This document shows positions 1 to 9,805 of a DNA stretch of 24,542 nt, piece by piece (position 1 is the stretch's first letter; each line of letters begins with the position of its first letter). The notes under the pieces were generated by a model that saw only the letters and a list, made by a program, of their open reading frames with translations, made no database searches and was not told where the DNA came from. Both the position numbers and the translations under genes were made by a program. Origin of the DNA: Ardenticatenaceae bacterium (GTDB lineage Bacteria > Chloroflexota > Anaerolineae > Promineifilales > Promineifilaceae); contig JACKBT010000058.1 of assembly GCA_020634415.1 (NCBI GenBank), positions 1 through 24,542 of the forward strand, written 5' to 3'.

Positions 1-341
1 TCAATAAAAACTTCCAAAAAATTACTCGTATTAGCCCGCACCTGATCCCGCACCGACTGATATGGGGAGATAAACGAGCAAATACAGCCCACCCCATTGC
101 GGGAAAGAAGTTTGGCGACAAACGTGATGCGCTCAATGTTTTTAGCCCGATCCTCTTTCGAGAAACCTAAATCCCGTGTCAGGCTCTCGCGCACGACATC
201 CCCGTCCAGGCGTTCTACCCTAAGACCACGTTCCTTCAACTCTTTTTCCAAAAGCAAAGCGATGGTTGTCTTGCCTGCCCCAGACAAGCCAGTCATCCAT
301 AATACAAATCCAGATTGTTCAAAATGATTGTTCGTTGACAT
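1..341 (-). CDS. cysC: Adenylylsulfate (APS) kinase, N-terminal part, runs off left edge
   Basis: Phosphorylates adenylylsulfate with ATP to give PAPS, the activated sulfate used for reduction or by sulfotransferases; a cytoplasmic enzyme. About 113 residues are present. Seen directly: P-loop GLSGAGKT near residues 18-25, then [21 protein letters not shown], split as LDGDVVR (APS-binding) and GFSKEDRAKN, and a later SPYQSVRDQVR segment, all in the order usual for CysC. The ATG at 341 has AAGGA four bases upstream. It starts 24 bp after the stop of the ATP sulfurylase/APS kinase fusion, so the two are probably one operon. Odd: the upstream gene already has an APS kinase domain, so the locus encodes two. 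The C-terminal half (lid and remaining core) lies outside the window, so intactness cannot be judged. Confidence 0.93.
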   Translation of the reverse strand, partial: MSTNNHFEQSGFVLWMTGLSGAGKTTIALLLEKELKERGLRVERLDGDVVRESLTRDLGFSKEDRAKNIERITFVAKLLSRNGVGCICSFISPYQSVRDQVRANTSNFLEVFI

Positions 342-365
342 AATATCCTTTCTTTTTGGCAATTA

Positions 366-2374
<2,009 letters not shown>

Positions 2375-2399
2375 TTTAACCAGAAAACAGATGCTACAT

Positions 2400-3041
2400 T
2401 TAATCTTCTGGTATTCTGACTATTATTTGGCCCAGATCAACGGCCGTTCCGCCTTCAATCGAAAGCAGAATTTGATCGCCGTTCTCATCGGTAAGCGGAA
2501 ACTCTGTAAAGCCTAAATCTATCACAAGCCCATAATCTCCAGGTGGAACCTGGCTAAACAGAAATACACCCGTTGCAAACAACTCTGCACGTTGCGCATT
2601 TTCAGAGACGCTAATCAATGCCTGTTCACCACGGTCGTTTTCAATAATTCGACCTAAAATCAAGGCACGTGGTTGAACAGGTACATAACCCTGGTCTGTA
2701 ATTTCTCTAGCCAAAACACCGCCGATAGCGGCCGTATTAGAGTCTGTTTCAGGTAAAATAACATCTGGATCTGGAACGGTGGGTGATAAGCCTTCAATAG
2801 TAGATTCTGGCGCAACATATCCAGGTGGCAGACGATTATCCGCAGCGGGATAACCTGTGTCTGTTTCCGAACTAACTGTGTTTTCTTCTACACTCGATGT
2901 TGTCGGAGCAATCGCCGTCGCCATTGGTGAAGGCGTAACAGCAGATGGGCTTGCTTCACCACAGCCCATTAATAGAAGAACAACAGAACAAACGGTGAGC
3001 AGTTTTATCAGGAATGCTCGTCCTAAATTCATCATCATCAT
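2400..3041 (-). CDS. Putative lipoprotein with carboxypeptidase-regulatory-like C-terminal domain
   Basis: 213 residues. Signal peptide with hydrophobic core at about 9-25 and a lipobox LLMGC with Cys27, so it should be lipid-anchored outside the membrane. A Ser/Thr/Pro-rich linker (about 30-100) is followed by a compact C-terminal region (about 125-213). There FLFSQVPPGDYGLVIDL resembles the beta-sandwich 'carboxypeptidase regulatory-like' fold that often serves as a surface spacer. The function is unknown. The gene begins with four ATG codons in a row (3030-3041), with no clear ribosome site, so the exact start is uncertain by a few residues. It lies between two intrinsic terminators and so is probably transcribed alone, from a promoter between 3042 and 3080 that I cannot define. 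Confidence 0.8.
   Translation of the reverse strand: MMMMNLGRAFLIKLLTVCSVVLLLMGCGEASPSAVTPSPMATAIAPTTSSVEENTVSSETDTGYPAADNRLPPGYVAPESTIEGLSPTVPDPDVILPETDSNTAAIGGVLAREITDQGYVPVQPRALILGRIIENDRGEQALISVSENAQRAELFATGVFLFSQVPPGDYGLVIDLGFTEFPLTDENGDQILLSIEGGTAVDLGQIIVRIPED
2439..2448. repeat. AACGGCCGTT, representative of a highly iterated palindrome
   Basis: Exact copies of this 10-base palindrome begin at 2439, 4838, 5051, 8319, 8702, 10940, 11180, 14039, 14425, 14538, 14920, 16477, 18124, 18972, 19493, 20407, 21210, 22989 and 23734. About 17 more sites keep the core ACGGCCGT, including ones near 822, 2129, 4662, 5256, 5969, 8666, 11371, 11705, 13693, 14341, 16162, 19595, 19938, 20159, 20647, 21818 and 23143. 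Copies lie both inside and between genes. None is seen in the surface-protein gene (3150-4448) or between about 11,715 and 13,690. Confidence 0.9.
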
Positions 3042-3080
3042 GAAATCAATAAATGTGGGATAGATAAAATTGAAGTGACT

Positions 3081-3118
3081 AATAAAAACGAAGGAGGAGC
3101 CGCCTAGGCGGCTCCTCC
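3081..3118 (-). terminator. Strong intrinsic terminator after the surface-protein gene
   Basis: A perfect 26-base GC-rich palindrome (3093-3118) giving a 12-bp stem closed on TA. On the minus strand it is followed by TTCGTTTTTATT. It lies 32 bases after the stop of the repeat surface protein, as expected for a highly transcribed single-gene unit. Confidence 0.9.
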
Positions 3119-3149
3119 CTAAAATCGGGGTTAATTACCTGTTACAGAT

Positions 3150-4448
3150 TTAGTTGTTGAAGCCTTCGTAGTAGAGCAGTTTGTCGCCCGAACCACCTAA
3201 CTGGCTGAGAACACCAACGATGGGGCCAGTAGCCGTACAGGTAGAAGCACCTACGTAGCCATCAGCAAGTTGGTTTAGATGCACATCAGTGAAGTTAGTG
3301 CCTGTTGCGGTATAGACACGGGCATTGTTGCTGAACGTACAGCTGATATCAACAGAGCTGCCGTCGGCGCTAGCCAGACCAGAGCCAGTGAAGATACCAA
3401 AGTTCCGATCCATAACCAATGGGAAGTTCACAACATTTGTCGCTGTGGAGGGATCAAACGCGGAGTAAGCCGCACCATTGGCTGTACCAGTGGTCACACT
3501 GTTGACAATAGCAACGACCGTACCGGCACCGGCATCAATTTCAGCACCACCGACCCAACCAGAGCCTGCATCACAAGCTGCTGTGTTGTTGAAGAAGGCA
3601 CTGTCGCCAAAGTTAGCCGAAGCAGCAGGAGCAATATTCAATGTCTGGGAACACGCAGCACCGGGGAAGCCAGGGCTGGGGGTAAAGTTTACGGTTACAT
3701 CAACAGCAGCTGCGCCTGTGTTCTGTACTTGCAAGGCTGTACGAGAGTTGAAGTAGTTCTGGCTAACCAGGGGAGCTACAGCGGTGCCCGCACCATCAGA
3801 GGTGAAACCATTGTAAGCTAACAAGCTTTTATCGTCATATTGGACAACAGCTACAGCAATTTCGCCATCAGAGGTAACGGTGGCCGCACCAATGGTATTG
3901 GCGGAACAATCTGAGGTCTGGTCAAATGTGTGCGCGGCTCCGGGAGCGATGGTTGCGCTTTGATCTGTACAGGTAGCAGCACTGTAGTCAACATTAACGG
4001 TTACGTCGCTAGCACCAGTATTCTGGACATTGAAGAAGGTGTTAATATTGAAGAAGTCACTCAAAACCAACGGAATGTTGGCATTGGCACTGCCAGAGCT
4101 GAAGCTGTTGTAGCTAGCACCACCAAACGCACCGCCATCACCCAAAATGTTGACGATAGCAGCAACGGCCTGATCAGAGGAAATAACCACTGAACCATTG
4201 AAGCCTGCATTGGCATCGATTGGGTAATAGGTTGTGCTGGTACCTGCACCGATTGTGTCGTTAGCGGTTGTGTCTACACTACCATTCTGGTTGTAATAGG
4301 TAATGACAACATTGGCATCATCTGTATCGCTGAGGTTTTGTACCTGGAAACCGCTTGTGTAACTGCTAGGAGCAGCAGAAGCGGCAACAGCCAGTACAAG
4401 AACTAAGGCTAAGGCTGATAATAAGGAAACGATTATATTTTTCTTCAT
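3150..4448 (-). CDS. Secreted surface protein with four tandem ~100-residue repeats
   Basis: 432 residues. Signal peptide MKKNIIVSLLSALALVLVLA with a probable cleavage after ASA at about residue 25. The mature part has four repeats of about 100 residues. They open with FQVQN (34), FNVQN (139), LQVQN (239) and a degenerate IFTGSG (352). They close with similar units: AVAAIVN...YNSF, IAVAVVQ...YNGF, VVAIVNS...YSAF and IVGVLSQ...YEGF. Composition is rich in Ala, Gly, Ser, Thr, Asn and Val with few charges, typical of an extracellular beta-sandwich. Cys pairs appear from repeat two on. There is no sorting signal or membrane anchor at the C-terminus. A GGAG lies 8 bases before the ATG, and the gene has its own promoter and terminator, so it may be abundant. 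Role unknown: sheath, surface-layer or adhesive protein are possibilities. Confidence 0.85.
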   Translation of the reverse strand: MKKNIIVSLLSALALVLVLAVAASAAPSSYTSGFQVQNLSDTDDANVVITYYNQNGSVDTTANDTIGAGTSTTYYPIDANAGFNGSVVISSDQAVAAIVNILGDGGAFGGASYNSFSSGSANANIPLVLSDFFNINTFFNVQNTGASDVTVNVDYSAATCTDQSATIAPGAAHTFDQTSDCSANTIGAATVTSDGEIAVAVVQYDDKSLLAYNGFTSDGAGTAVAPLVSQNYFNSRTALQVQNTGAAAVDVTVNFTPSPGFPGAACSQTLNIAPAASANFGDSAFFNNTAACDAGSGWVGGAEIDAGAGTVVAIVNSVTTGTANGAAYSAFDPSTATNVVNFPLVMDRNFGIFTGSGLASADGSSVDISCTFSNNARVYTATGTNFTDVHLNQLADGYVGASTCTATGPIVGVLSQLGGSGDKLLYYEGFNN

Positions 4449-4502
4449 TTTGCAATCTCCATTTTGTAAAAGGTTTTTAACCCCGATCTTAAATTTAACC
4501 TT

Positions 4503-4530
4503 ATTCTAGGCTTTTCTCGGTTATTCACAA
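4503..4530 (-). promoter_or_regulatory. Probable sigma70-type promoter of the surface-protein gene
   Basis: On the minus strand TTGTGA (4530-4525), a 16-base spacer and TAGAAT (4508-4503) match the -35 and -10 consensus at 4 and 5 of 6 positions. Transcription would begin near 4496, leaving a leader of about 48 bases with GGAG before the ATG at 4448. Confidence 0.5.
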
Positions 4531-4546
4531 TACTTCGATCGGGTTA

Positions 4547-5506
4547 TTATGAGTGGTATTTGGCTGATTTAGGGAGTAAATGGGGCGAAATGAGCCAAAT
4601 GAGCGCTACTAAAAGTAGGATAGAGGCGATTGTCCAAATCCGCACGAGGATGACAAAAAGCACGGCCGTTGCGGATGGTAATACTTGGGTTAACACAAGC
4701 GTCATCATGCCATCGCGGATAACAGGGCCGGGTATCCAAAAGAAAAGTGAACCAGCAATAGTGGCACTGGCCCAGGCCGTAATGATGGCGGGGAGAAGGG
4801 TTAGCGAAACTGGGGAAAGGCTATAAAGGAGAATGTAAACGGCCGTTCCCCCAATGACAACAACCACAACTTCACCCACCAACCAGATAGCTAAATCGTG
4901 GTAGCTGAGAGCAATATCTGTTTCCGATCTTACGCGCCTTAAAAGCCACGTAATAAGGCGATTGAATAGGGGTGGCTGAATAAGGACAACAGCCAACAAC
5001 GTAATGACCAAAGCCAACATTGGCTTTTGCCAGAGATTGGTAGGTGGAGAAACGGCCGTTGCCACCCCAAAAACCACCAATCCAGCCAAGCCAAATACCA
5101 ATAGTTCAATGAACGAAGCCACCGCCACCGTCAAACCACTCACCCCTTCCCGCTTATACAAAGCCGCCCGTCCCGCTACTGACCACAGCCGGCCCGGAAT
5201 CGCCACTCCCAGCATACTGTAACAATATATGCGAAAGTCTTTAGAAAGTGAAAGACGGCCGTTCAGCCGTCCCAAAATTTGCCGCCACACTGGCACCGCC
5301 ACTATCAGGCCCGTGCATTCCACCACAAAGGAAAGGAACAACCAGCCCCCATGCAATCGGAAAGAAGCCGACAACAAACTGGCACTATCCCGAATCAGAA
5401 CAAAAACGGCCGCTGCCACAAACAATAAAGAAACAGCAACACCCAGCCACTGCCCCCCACGCAGTGCGCGGATTTTGGCAACCCCATCCCGGAAAAACGA
5501 TGCCAA
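4547..5506 (-). CDS. Flippase-like integral membrane protein (lysylphosphatidylglycerol synthase TM-region family)
   Basis: 319 residues with about seven to eight hydrophobic segments, the first at about 20-38 (WLGVAVSLLFVAAAVFVLI). The pattern of a conserved mid-region (GVAIPGRLWSVAGRAALYKREG, here about 99-120) and a later IPGPVIRDGMM fits the PF03706-type family. Members include the membrane part of MprF and many uncharacterised flippase-like proteins in glycan clusters. It lacks the soluble synthase domain, so a lipid or glycan-lipid translocation role is more likely than lysyl transfer (inference). The start is TTG at 5506, immediately after the methyltransferase TGA, with AAGGAG 6 bases upstream, so translation is coupled. 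It is last of the three-gene operon with the carbamoyltransferase and methyltransferase. Confidence 0.8.
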   Translation of the reverse strand: MASFFRDGVAKIRALRGGQWLGVAVSLLFVAAAVFVLIRDSASLLSASFRLHGGWLFLSFVVECTGLIVAVPVWRQILGRLNGRLSLSKDFRIYCYSMLGVAIPGRLWSVAGRAALYKREGVSGLTVAVASFIELLVFGLAGLVVFGVATAVSPPTNLWQKPMLALVITLLAVVLIQPPLFNRLITWLLRRVRSETDIALSYHDLAIWLVGEVVVVVIGGTAVYILLYSLSPVSLTLLPAIITAWASATIAGSLFFWIPGPVIRDGMMTLVLTQVLPSATAVLFVILVRIWTIASILLLVALIWLISPHLLPKSAKYHS

Positions 5507-6466
5507 TCAAAGCTCCTTACGACCAGAAATCGAAAAAAGCTGCTGCTGATTGAGGAACCACAACGATTCCATTGTCATTCGCGTCAATAGGCTGGGAGCC
5601 TGATCAGGCGCAGCCTCCGTATCGGCAAAAACACGTGTCAGCAGCCGATACAGCGTAGATTGCGGCTTAGCCCCAAACTGCTTAGAAAAGCGCAGTCCCT
5701 TGCCCACTTGTGTCCATTCGACAGGCGGCCATGTACCTAAATAGTTGACACCCGCCTGCTCAAACCAGCGCAAACCATCACCCACACTGTAACGAGTCTC
5801 ACAAGGCAAGCCAAACTGGTCATACAAAATGCCTTCCAAGGGCGACAGTTCATCCACAGCAAATTTACGCATAGAACGGGCAAATAATTTGCCACCTAAT
5901 TCGGCCCGACGATCTACGTCTTCCGGTTCCAATAAATCAACCACTGCCCGACGTGCCCCGTGCATGGAACGGCCGTATTTGTGATACAGCACCAGCATCA
6001 TATACCCACCCGGTTTCAAAATCCGGCTCAACTCCCGAAAAGCACGCTGGGGATCCGTCACCGCCACCAACACCCCACTGCAATGCACAAAGTCCACACT
6101 ATGGTCCGGCAGCGGAATATCCAACAGAGAACCCACCGTAAAAATCGGCGTAACCTCAGCCTCCCCCCCCGCCCGACGTGCCACATTCACCGACGCATTC
6201 GACAAATCAATCGCAAACACCTTATTAGATGGATGCAAAAGTCGTCGCCATACCCAGGTCACATCCCCTGTGCCACAGCCAGCATCCAAAAAAGTCATAT
6301 TCCGGAACTCACGCAAAGGAATATGTAAGAAGTTTTCATAAATATATTGATACCGTTCATCACTCTTCACATCCGGAATTGCGTTACGGTTCGGAAAAGG
6401 GTGAGCATTATACATCCGCTTCACCCGTTGAAATACAGCATCCTTTTGACTTTCTATCCTACTCAT
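5507..6466 (-). CDS. Class I SAM-dependent methyltransferase
   Basis: 319 residues. SAM-binding motif I FLDAGCGTG at 59-67, an acidic residue after strand two (VFAIDLS), and motif IV-like SVDFVHCSGVL precede ILKPGGYMMLVLYH, the standard order of the Methyltransf_11/25 fold. The N-terminal HPFPNRNAIP segment and the C-terminal 120 residues are outside the common fold and may set the substrate. The ATG at 6466 has AGAGAGGA directly before it and begins 6 bases after the carbamoyltransferase stop. The context suggests methylation of the same surface glycan or natural-product scaffold that the carbamoyltransferase modifies. The substrate cannot be read from the sequence. Confidence 0.88.
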   Translation of the reverse strand: MSRIESQKDAVFQRVKRMYNAHPFPNRNAIPDVKSDERYQYIYENFLHIPLREFRNMTFLDAGCGTGDVTWVWRRLLHPSNKVFAIDLSNASVNVARRAGGEAEVTPIFTVGSLLDIPLPDHSVDFVHCSGVLVAVTDPQRAFRELSRILKPGGYMMLVLYHKYGRSMHGARRAVVDLLEPEDVDRRAELGGKLFARSMRKFAVDELSPLEGILYDQFGLPCETRYSVGDGLRWFEQAGVNYLGTWPPVEWTQVGKGLRFSKQFGAKPQSTLYRLLTRVFADTEAAPDQAPSLLTRMTMESLWFLNQQQLFSISGRKEL

Positions 6467-6472
6467 TCCTCT

Positions 6473-8101
6473 CTACTCCTTCGCCACAATATAGTCCCCA
6501 ATAGCCAGAAAATCCATCCCACAATTCAGGAACGTATCAATCGCCTCATGAGGTGTATTTACAATAGGCTGCCCCTTTACATTAAAACTCGTGTTGAGGA
6601 CAACGGGGATACCTGTAATTTTTTGAAAAGCCTTAATAAGCTGCCAATAACGAGGATTTGTTTTTTGGCTAACCGTTTGCGGACGACACGTACCATCTAC
6701 ATGCGTAGCACTAATAATCTCCGCCTTCGTTTCAGGCTTAGCATCAAACGCCAAAATCATAAACGGTGACTTTTTATCTACATCAATATAACGGCCGACT
6801 TCCTCCTCCAACACCGACGGGGCAAACGGCCGCCACGGCTCGCGGTTCTTCACCTTCAAATTAATCCGATCCTTCATGTCCGGCAAAGCAGGATGCCCCA
6901 GAATGCTGCGTGCACCCAAAGCACGAGGCCCCACCTCAAACCGCCCCTGGAACCAGCCAACCACAAACCCTTTAGACAAAAGTTCTGCCGCTTCCGAAAA
7001 AATATCCTCACTCAAATGATAATCAATCCCCGTAAAAGCCTTTAAGGATTGCTCTATCTCTTCATTATTATAAGACTTGCCCCAATAAGTATGCTCCATC
7101 TTCCACTGCGGCAACTGCCCCGACTTTTCCACATACAGATGCAAAGCCGCGCCTAAAGCCGTCCCTGCATCATGCGCCGCAGGCTGCACAAAAATCTCAT
7201 CCACAAAAGGCAGTTGCGCCAATTTACCATTCATAGAACAGTTGAGAGCCGTGCCCCCGGCCAAACATAAGCGGCGAATCCCCGTCTGTTCATACAGCCA
7301 GGCCGCCATCTTAATCCCAGCCCGCTCTAACGTATCTTGTAAAGTAGCCGCCAAATCTTTATGAGCCTGAGTCAAAGGTTCATCTTCATGACGTGGTTGC
7401 AATGAATCTACAAAAGCCTTCCGCTTTTGCGGATTAATAACCGGCAAGGGGCCATCCCATTCCACAAAAGGTAATCCGGCAGGATCAGGTGTACCATAAG
7501 CAGCCAGCCCCATTGTCTTACCCTCGCCACTATGGCGGCGAAAACCTAAGGCATCCGTAATCAACTCATAGGCCAAGCCCCAACTACCACGGTTAGAGAC
7601 GGTCTCCAGAATCTCCATCTTCGTACCCTTGCCCACTGCCAAAACGCCAGAGTTATTGCCACCGCTGCCATCCAGCGACAAGATATTCGCTTCGGCAAAA
7701 CCAGAGGCGTAGTAGGTGCTGGCAGCATGGGAAAGGTGGTGATTGACAAAGACAATCCGGTCAGGGTCAACGCCCTCAAGCTGCAACTGCCGCTCATAGT
7801 GACTGCCTTCGCGCAGCCAAAATGCAGCTTGATTAAGGCCGCTCAAACCCTCGCTAAGCTTAATGTTCCCCAGGGCAGCCCGTAAGGCACTATCAAAACC
7901 AACAGCCACATAATCTACATCAGATAACTGGATGCCGGCCGTTTGCAAACAAAACGCTATCGCCTGAACAGGCATCATACGCGGGGCATGTTTAATACGA
8001 TTGAACCGCTCTTCTTCCGCCATGGCTACTAGCTTGCCATCTACCAAGATACAAGCAGCGTTGTTCCAGGAAATTGGGTGTGTCAACCCAAGAATAATCA
8101 T
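6473..8101 (-). CDS. O-carbamoyltransferase, NodU/CmcH/TobZ family
   Basis: Transfers a carbamoyl group from carbamoyl phosphate (through carbamoyl-AMP) to a hydroxyl of a sugar or metabolite. 542 residues, full length for the family. The N-terminal Kae1-like domain carries VNHHLSHAAS (metal-binding His residues at 121, 122 and 125), DGSGG at 144-148, SGEGKTMGLAAYG at 191-203 and AGGTALNCSMNG at 281-292. The C-terminal part carries GRFEVGPRALGARSILGHP at about 386-404 and NREPWRPFAPSVL. The ATG at 8101 has AAGGA 6 bases upstream. It is first gene of an operon with a methyltransferase and a flippase-like protein. Family members decorate Nod factors, antibiotics and cell-surface glycans; the last fits the neighbourhood. 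Confidence 0.95.
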   Translation of the reverse strand: MIILGLTHPISWNNAACILVDGKLVAMAEEERFNRIKHAPRMMPVQAIAFCLQTAGIQLSDVDYVAVGFDSALRAALGNIKLSEGLSGLNQAAFWLREGSHYERQLQLEGVDPDRIVFVNHHLSHAASTYYASGFAEANILSLDGSGGNNSGVLAVGKGTKMEILETVSNRGSWGLAYELITDALGFRRHSGEGKTMGLAAYGTPDPAGLPFVEWDGPLPVINPQKRKAFVDSLQPRHEDEPLTQAHKDLAATLQDTLERAGIKMAAWLYEQTGIRRLCLAGGTALNCSMNGKLAQLPFVDEIFVQPAAHDAGTALGAALHLYVEKSGQLPQWKMEHTYWGKSYNNEEIEQSLKAFTGIDYHLSEDIFSEAAELLSKGFVVGWFQGRFEVGPRALGARSILGHPALPDMKDRINLKVKNREPWRPFAPSVLEEEVGRYIDVDKKSPFMILAFDAKPETKAEIISATHVDGTCRPQTVSQKTNPRYWQLIKAFQKITGIPVVLNTSFNVKGQPIVNTPHEAIDTFLNCGMDFLAIGDYIVAKE

Positions 8102-8154
8102 AATGGTTCCTTCAATTTATATTGTGGCAGCGATTATCTGCTGCCCAAACGGGA

Positions 8155-8183
8155 ATCATACAACTTCTTGGCTGATTGTTCAA
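8155..8183 (-). promoter_or_regulatory. Probable sigma70-type promoter of the carbamoyltransferase operon
   Basis: On the minus strand TTGAAC (8183-8178), exactly 17 bases, then TATGAT (8160-8155). Transcription would start near 8148. The leader of about 47 bases contains a small hairpin, GGCAGC/GCTGCC (8126-8131 with 8140-8145), before the ribosome site AAGGA. No similar promoter is visible between the three genes of the operon. Confidence 0.6.
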
Positions 8184-8235
8184 AAGAAGCTCTAAGAAAT
8201 CAAACTACTCAAAAGGCTTGGTCGCTTTCAACTTG

Positions 8236-8355
8236 CTACTTTTGGTACAGGCTCATCACTTCAGCATCGGACAGCCCGCGAATATAAATTTTGACTTCAT
8301 CAATGCTGCCCTGGAAGAAACGGCCGTTCCCCTCCCCAACACCAATCCAGCTATT
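8236..8355 (-). pseudogene. C-terminal remnant of a LamG (concanavalin-like) domain gene
   Basis: The minus strand has one frame ending in TAG at 8238-8236 that reads about 38-39 residues: NSWIGVGEGNGRFFQGSIDE, continuing VKIYIRGLSDAEVMSLYQK. The pattern IG..., NGRFF.G.IDEV.IY.R.LS..EV..LY is the signature C-terminal end of LamG/Laminin_G_3 domains in bacterial secreted proteins. No start codon or upstream part exists: the frame runs into the 3' end of the methyltransferase gene, whose stop (8356-8354) forms the junction. It is therefore the tail of a larger secreted-protein gene lost by deletion or replacement. It contains an exact AACGGCCGTT copy encoding N-G-R (8319-8328). Confidence 0.75.
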
Positions 8356-9073
8356 ACCCCCCCTTACGACAGACAAAAATAAAACCATAGGCCAGGTTAA
8401 GCGGAATAAAGGGCATGAACACCAAACGCATCAGCCGTTTAGGGTGCTGCAAATGGCCCCACCAATCCTGGCGCGTCCGGGGCATAACATGCTCATACTT
8501 AAGCGTGCGCTCCACCCTCAACCCATTTTCCTCCAACAACTGCTGCCACTCCTGCCGCGCCGCATACCGCTGGATAGGCTGGTTGTCCGTGCTGGTGCGC
8601 CCCTGACGCAAAGCAATCCAGATGTTGGTCATCAAACTGAACGTGTTAGGCACCAGCACAAAAGCACGGCCGTTTGCCCTCAACACCCGCGCCATTTCTC
8701 GAACGGCCGTTGCCATATCCTCAAAATGCTCCAAACTCCCCATATTACTCGCCACCGAAAAAACACCATCCGCATACGGCAACCGTTCCGCATCACACAC
8801 CACAAAATGGTTCTCCACCAAATCCCCCCGCCCATCTTGCAAAGCCGCGTGAGAAATATCCATACCATGCGCCCGCACACCTCGTGCCTGGGCCATGGCC
8901 ACCAACTCCCCCCGCCCGCACGAAATATCCAAATAAACATCATCTGGGCGCAGCCCCAAAATCTCCATCATCCACAAATAAAAAGAGTATGGCTGCGAAA
9001 TCCCCACCTCACTATACAAATCATCATAGGCTTGCTGGCTGTCATCGGCCGTTTTCAAACGAACTTCCCACAT
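8354..9073 (-). CDS. SAM-dependent methyltransferase (Methyltransf_11 type)
   Basis: 239 residues. Motif I YLDISCGRGEL at 47-57, followed by HGMDIS, CDAERLPYADGVFSVASNMGSLEHF (motifs II-IV region, about 92-116) and ARVLRANGRAFVLVPN. The C-terminal segment is hydrophobic (LVFMPFIPLNLAYGFIFVC) and could lie on the membrane. ATG at 9073, with GAGG 10 bases upstream; it starts 12 bases after the FkbM gene stop. It is last of the glycan-cluster operon. Its 3' end abuts the LamG remnant, so this is a rearrangement boundary. The sequence ends RKGG, encoded by a run of G residues, and a slightly altered natural C-terminus is possible. Confidence 0.88.
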   Translation of the reverse strand: MWEVRLKTADDSQQAYDDLYSEVGISQPYSFYLWMMEILGLRPDDVYLDISCGRGELVAMAQARGVRAHGMDISHAALQDGRGDLVENHFVVCDAERLPYADGVFSVASNMGSLEHFEDMATAVREMARVLRANGRAFVLVPNTFSLMTNIWIALRQGRTSTDNQPIQRYAARQEWQQLLEENGLRVERTLKYEHVMPRTRQDWWGHLQHPKRLMRLVFMPFIPLNLAYGFIFVCRKGG

Positions 9074-9085
9074 ACTATCACACCC

Positions 9086-9805
9086 TCACTCATAACTTGG
9101 CGACTGCCACACATCACTGTCAGTCCGCCCAAAAAACAAATCAAACTGCCACAACGCCCCATCACGCGGCCGATGCAGCGGGTCACACATATCCACACAG
9201 CCAAACCCCAGCGGCTCCAAATACGCACACATCTCATGAAAAAGCAGACTGCCCTTCGCCACCTCAAAATTGTAAACCTCAATCACCAACAACCCCGTCT
9301 GCGCCAGCGTCGCCTGCGCCCCCGCCAAAATCGGCACCTCAAACCCATGCGTATCCAACTTAATCAGAAACGGCGGCTGCAAATGATGCTGCTCCACCAG
9401 CGCATCAATCGTCGTCACCGGCACGGTAATATTATTCTCCGCAAACGGCTCATACGAAGCCAATCCCCCCAACAAATGCGAAGCATCAAAATAAATTTCC
9501 CCCACCGTATCCCCCGCCGCCGCCATCACATAATCCAGCTTAGGCATCTTCTGCTTCAAGCGGCGCAAATAAGGCTCATGCGGCGATTGCGCTTCCACCA
9601 AAAAATAGGCCGCATCCGGGAAAAACTTCACACATTTCTCCGTCCACATCCCATTAGAGGCCCCAACATCAATCACCGTGCCAATCTGCATCCCCCGTGC
9701 CCGGCAGCGCTGCAGCGCCCCCTCCAACGAGATTTTGTCAAAATCATAACCTACCAATTGCAGAGACTTAATAATCCCTCTGCGAATCATACTTTTCACT
9801 TTCAT
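9086..9805 (-). CDS. FkbM-family methyltransferase
   Basis: 239 residues. VIDVGASNGMWT at 44-55 is the SAM-binding motif I, YFLVEAQSP the motif II acidic strand, and LIKLDTHGFEVPILAGA the FkbM hallmark (usually KxDxxGxE). FkbM enzymes O-methylate sugars or polyketides, and in bacteria they often lie within surface-polysaccharide clusters, as here. The ATG at 9805 overlaps the stop of the preceding methyltransferase by 4 bases (ATGA), so the two are translationally coupled. Alternative function: none strongly competing. Confidence 0.9.
   Translation of the reverse strand: MKVKSMIRRGIIKSLQLVGYDFDKISLEGALQRCRARGMQIGTVIDVGASNGMWTEKCVKFFPDAAYFLVEAQSPHEPYLRRLKQKMPKLDYVMAAAGDTVGEIYFDASHLLGGLASYEPFAENNITVPVTTIDALVEQHHLQPPFLIKLDTHGFEVPILAGAQATLAQTGLLVIEVYNFEVAKGSLLFHEMCAYLEPLGFGCVDMCDPLHRPRDGALWQFDLFFGRTDSDVWQSPSYE

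Noticed and set aside
3124..4487. 11-base inverted repeat (3124-3134 with 4477-4487) flanking the surface-protein gene
   Set aside because: In 24.5 kb many 11-base inverted pairs are expected by chance; there is no transposase and no target duplication.
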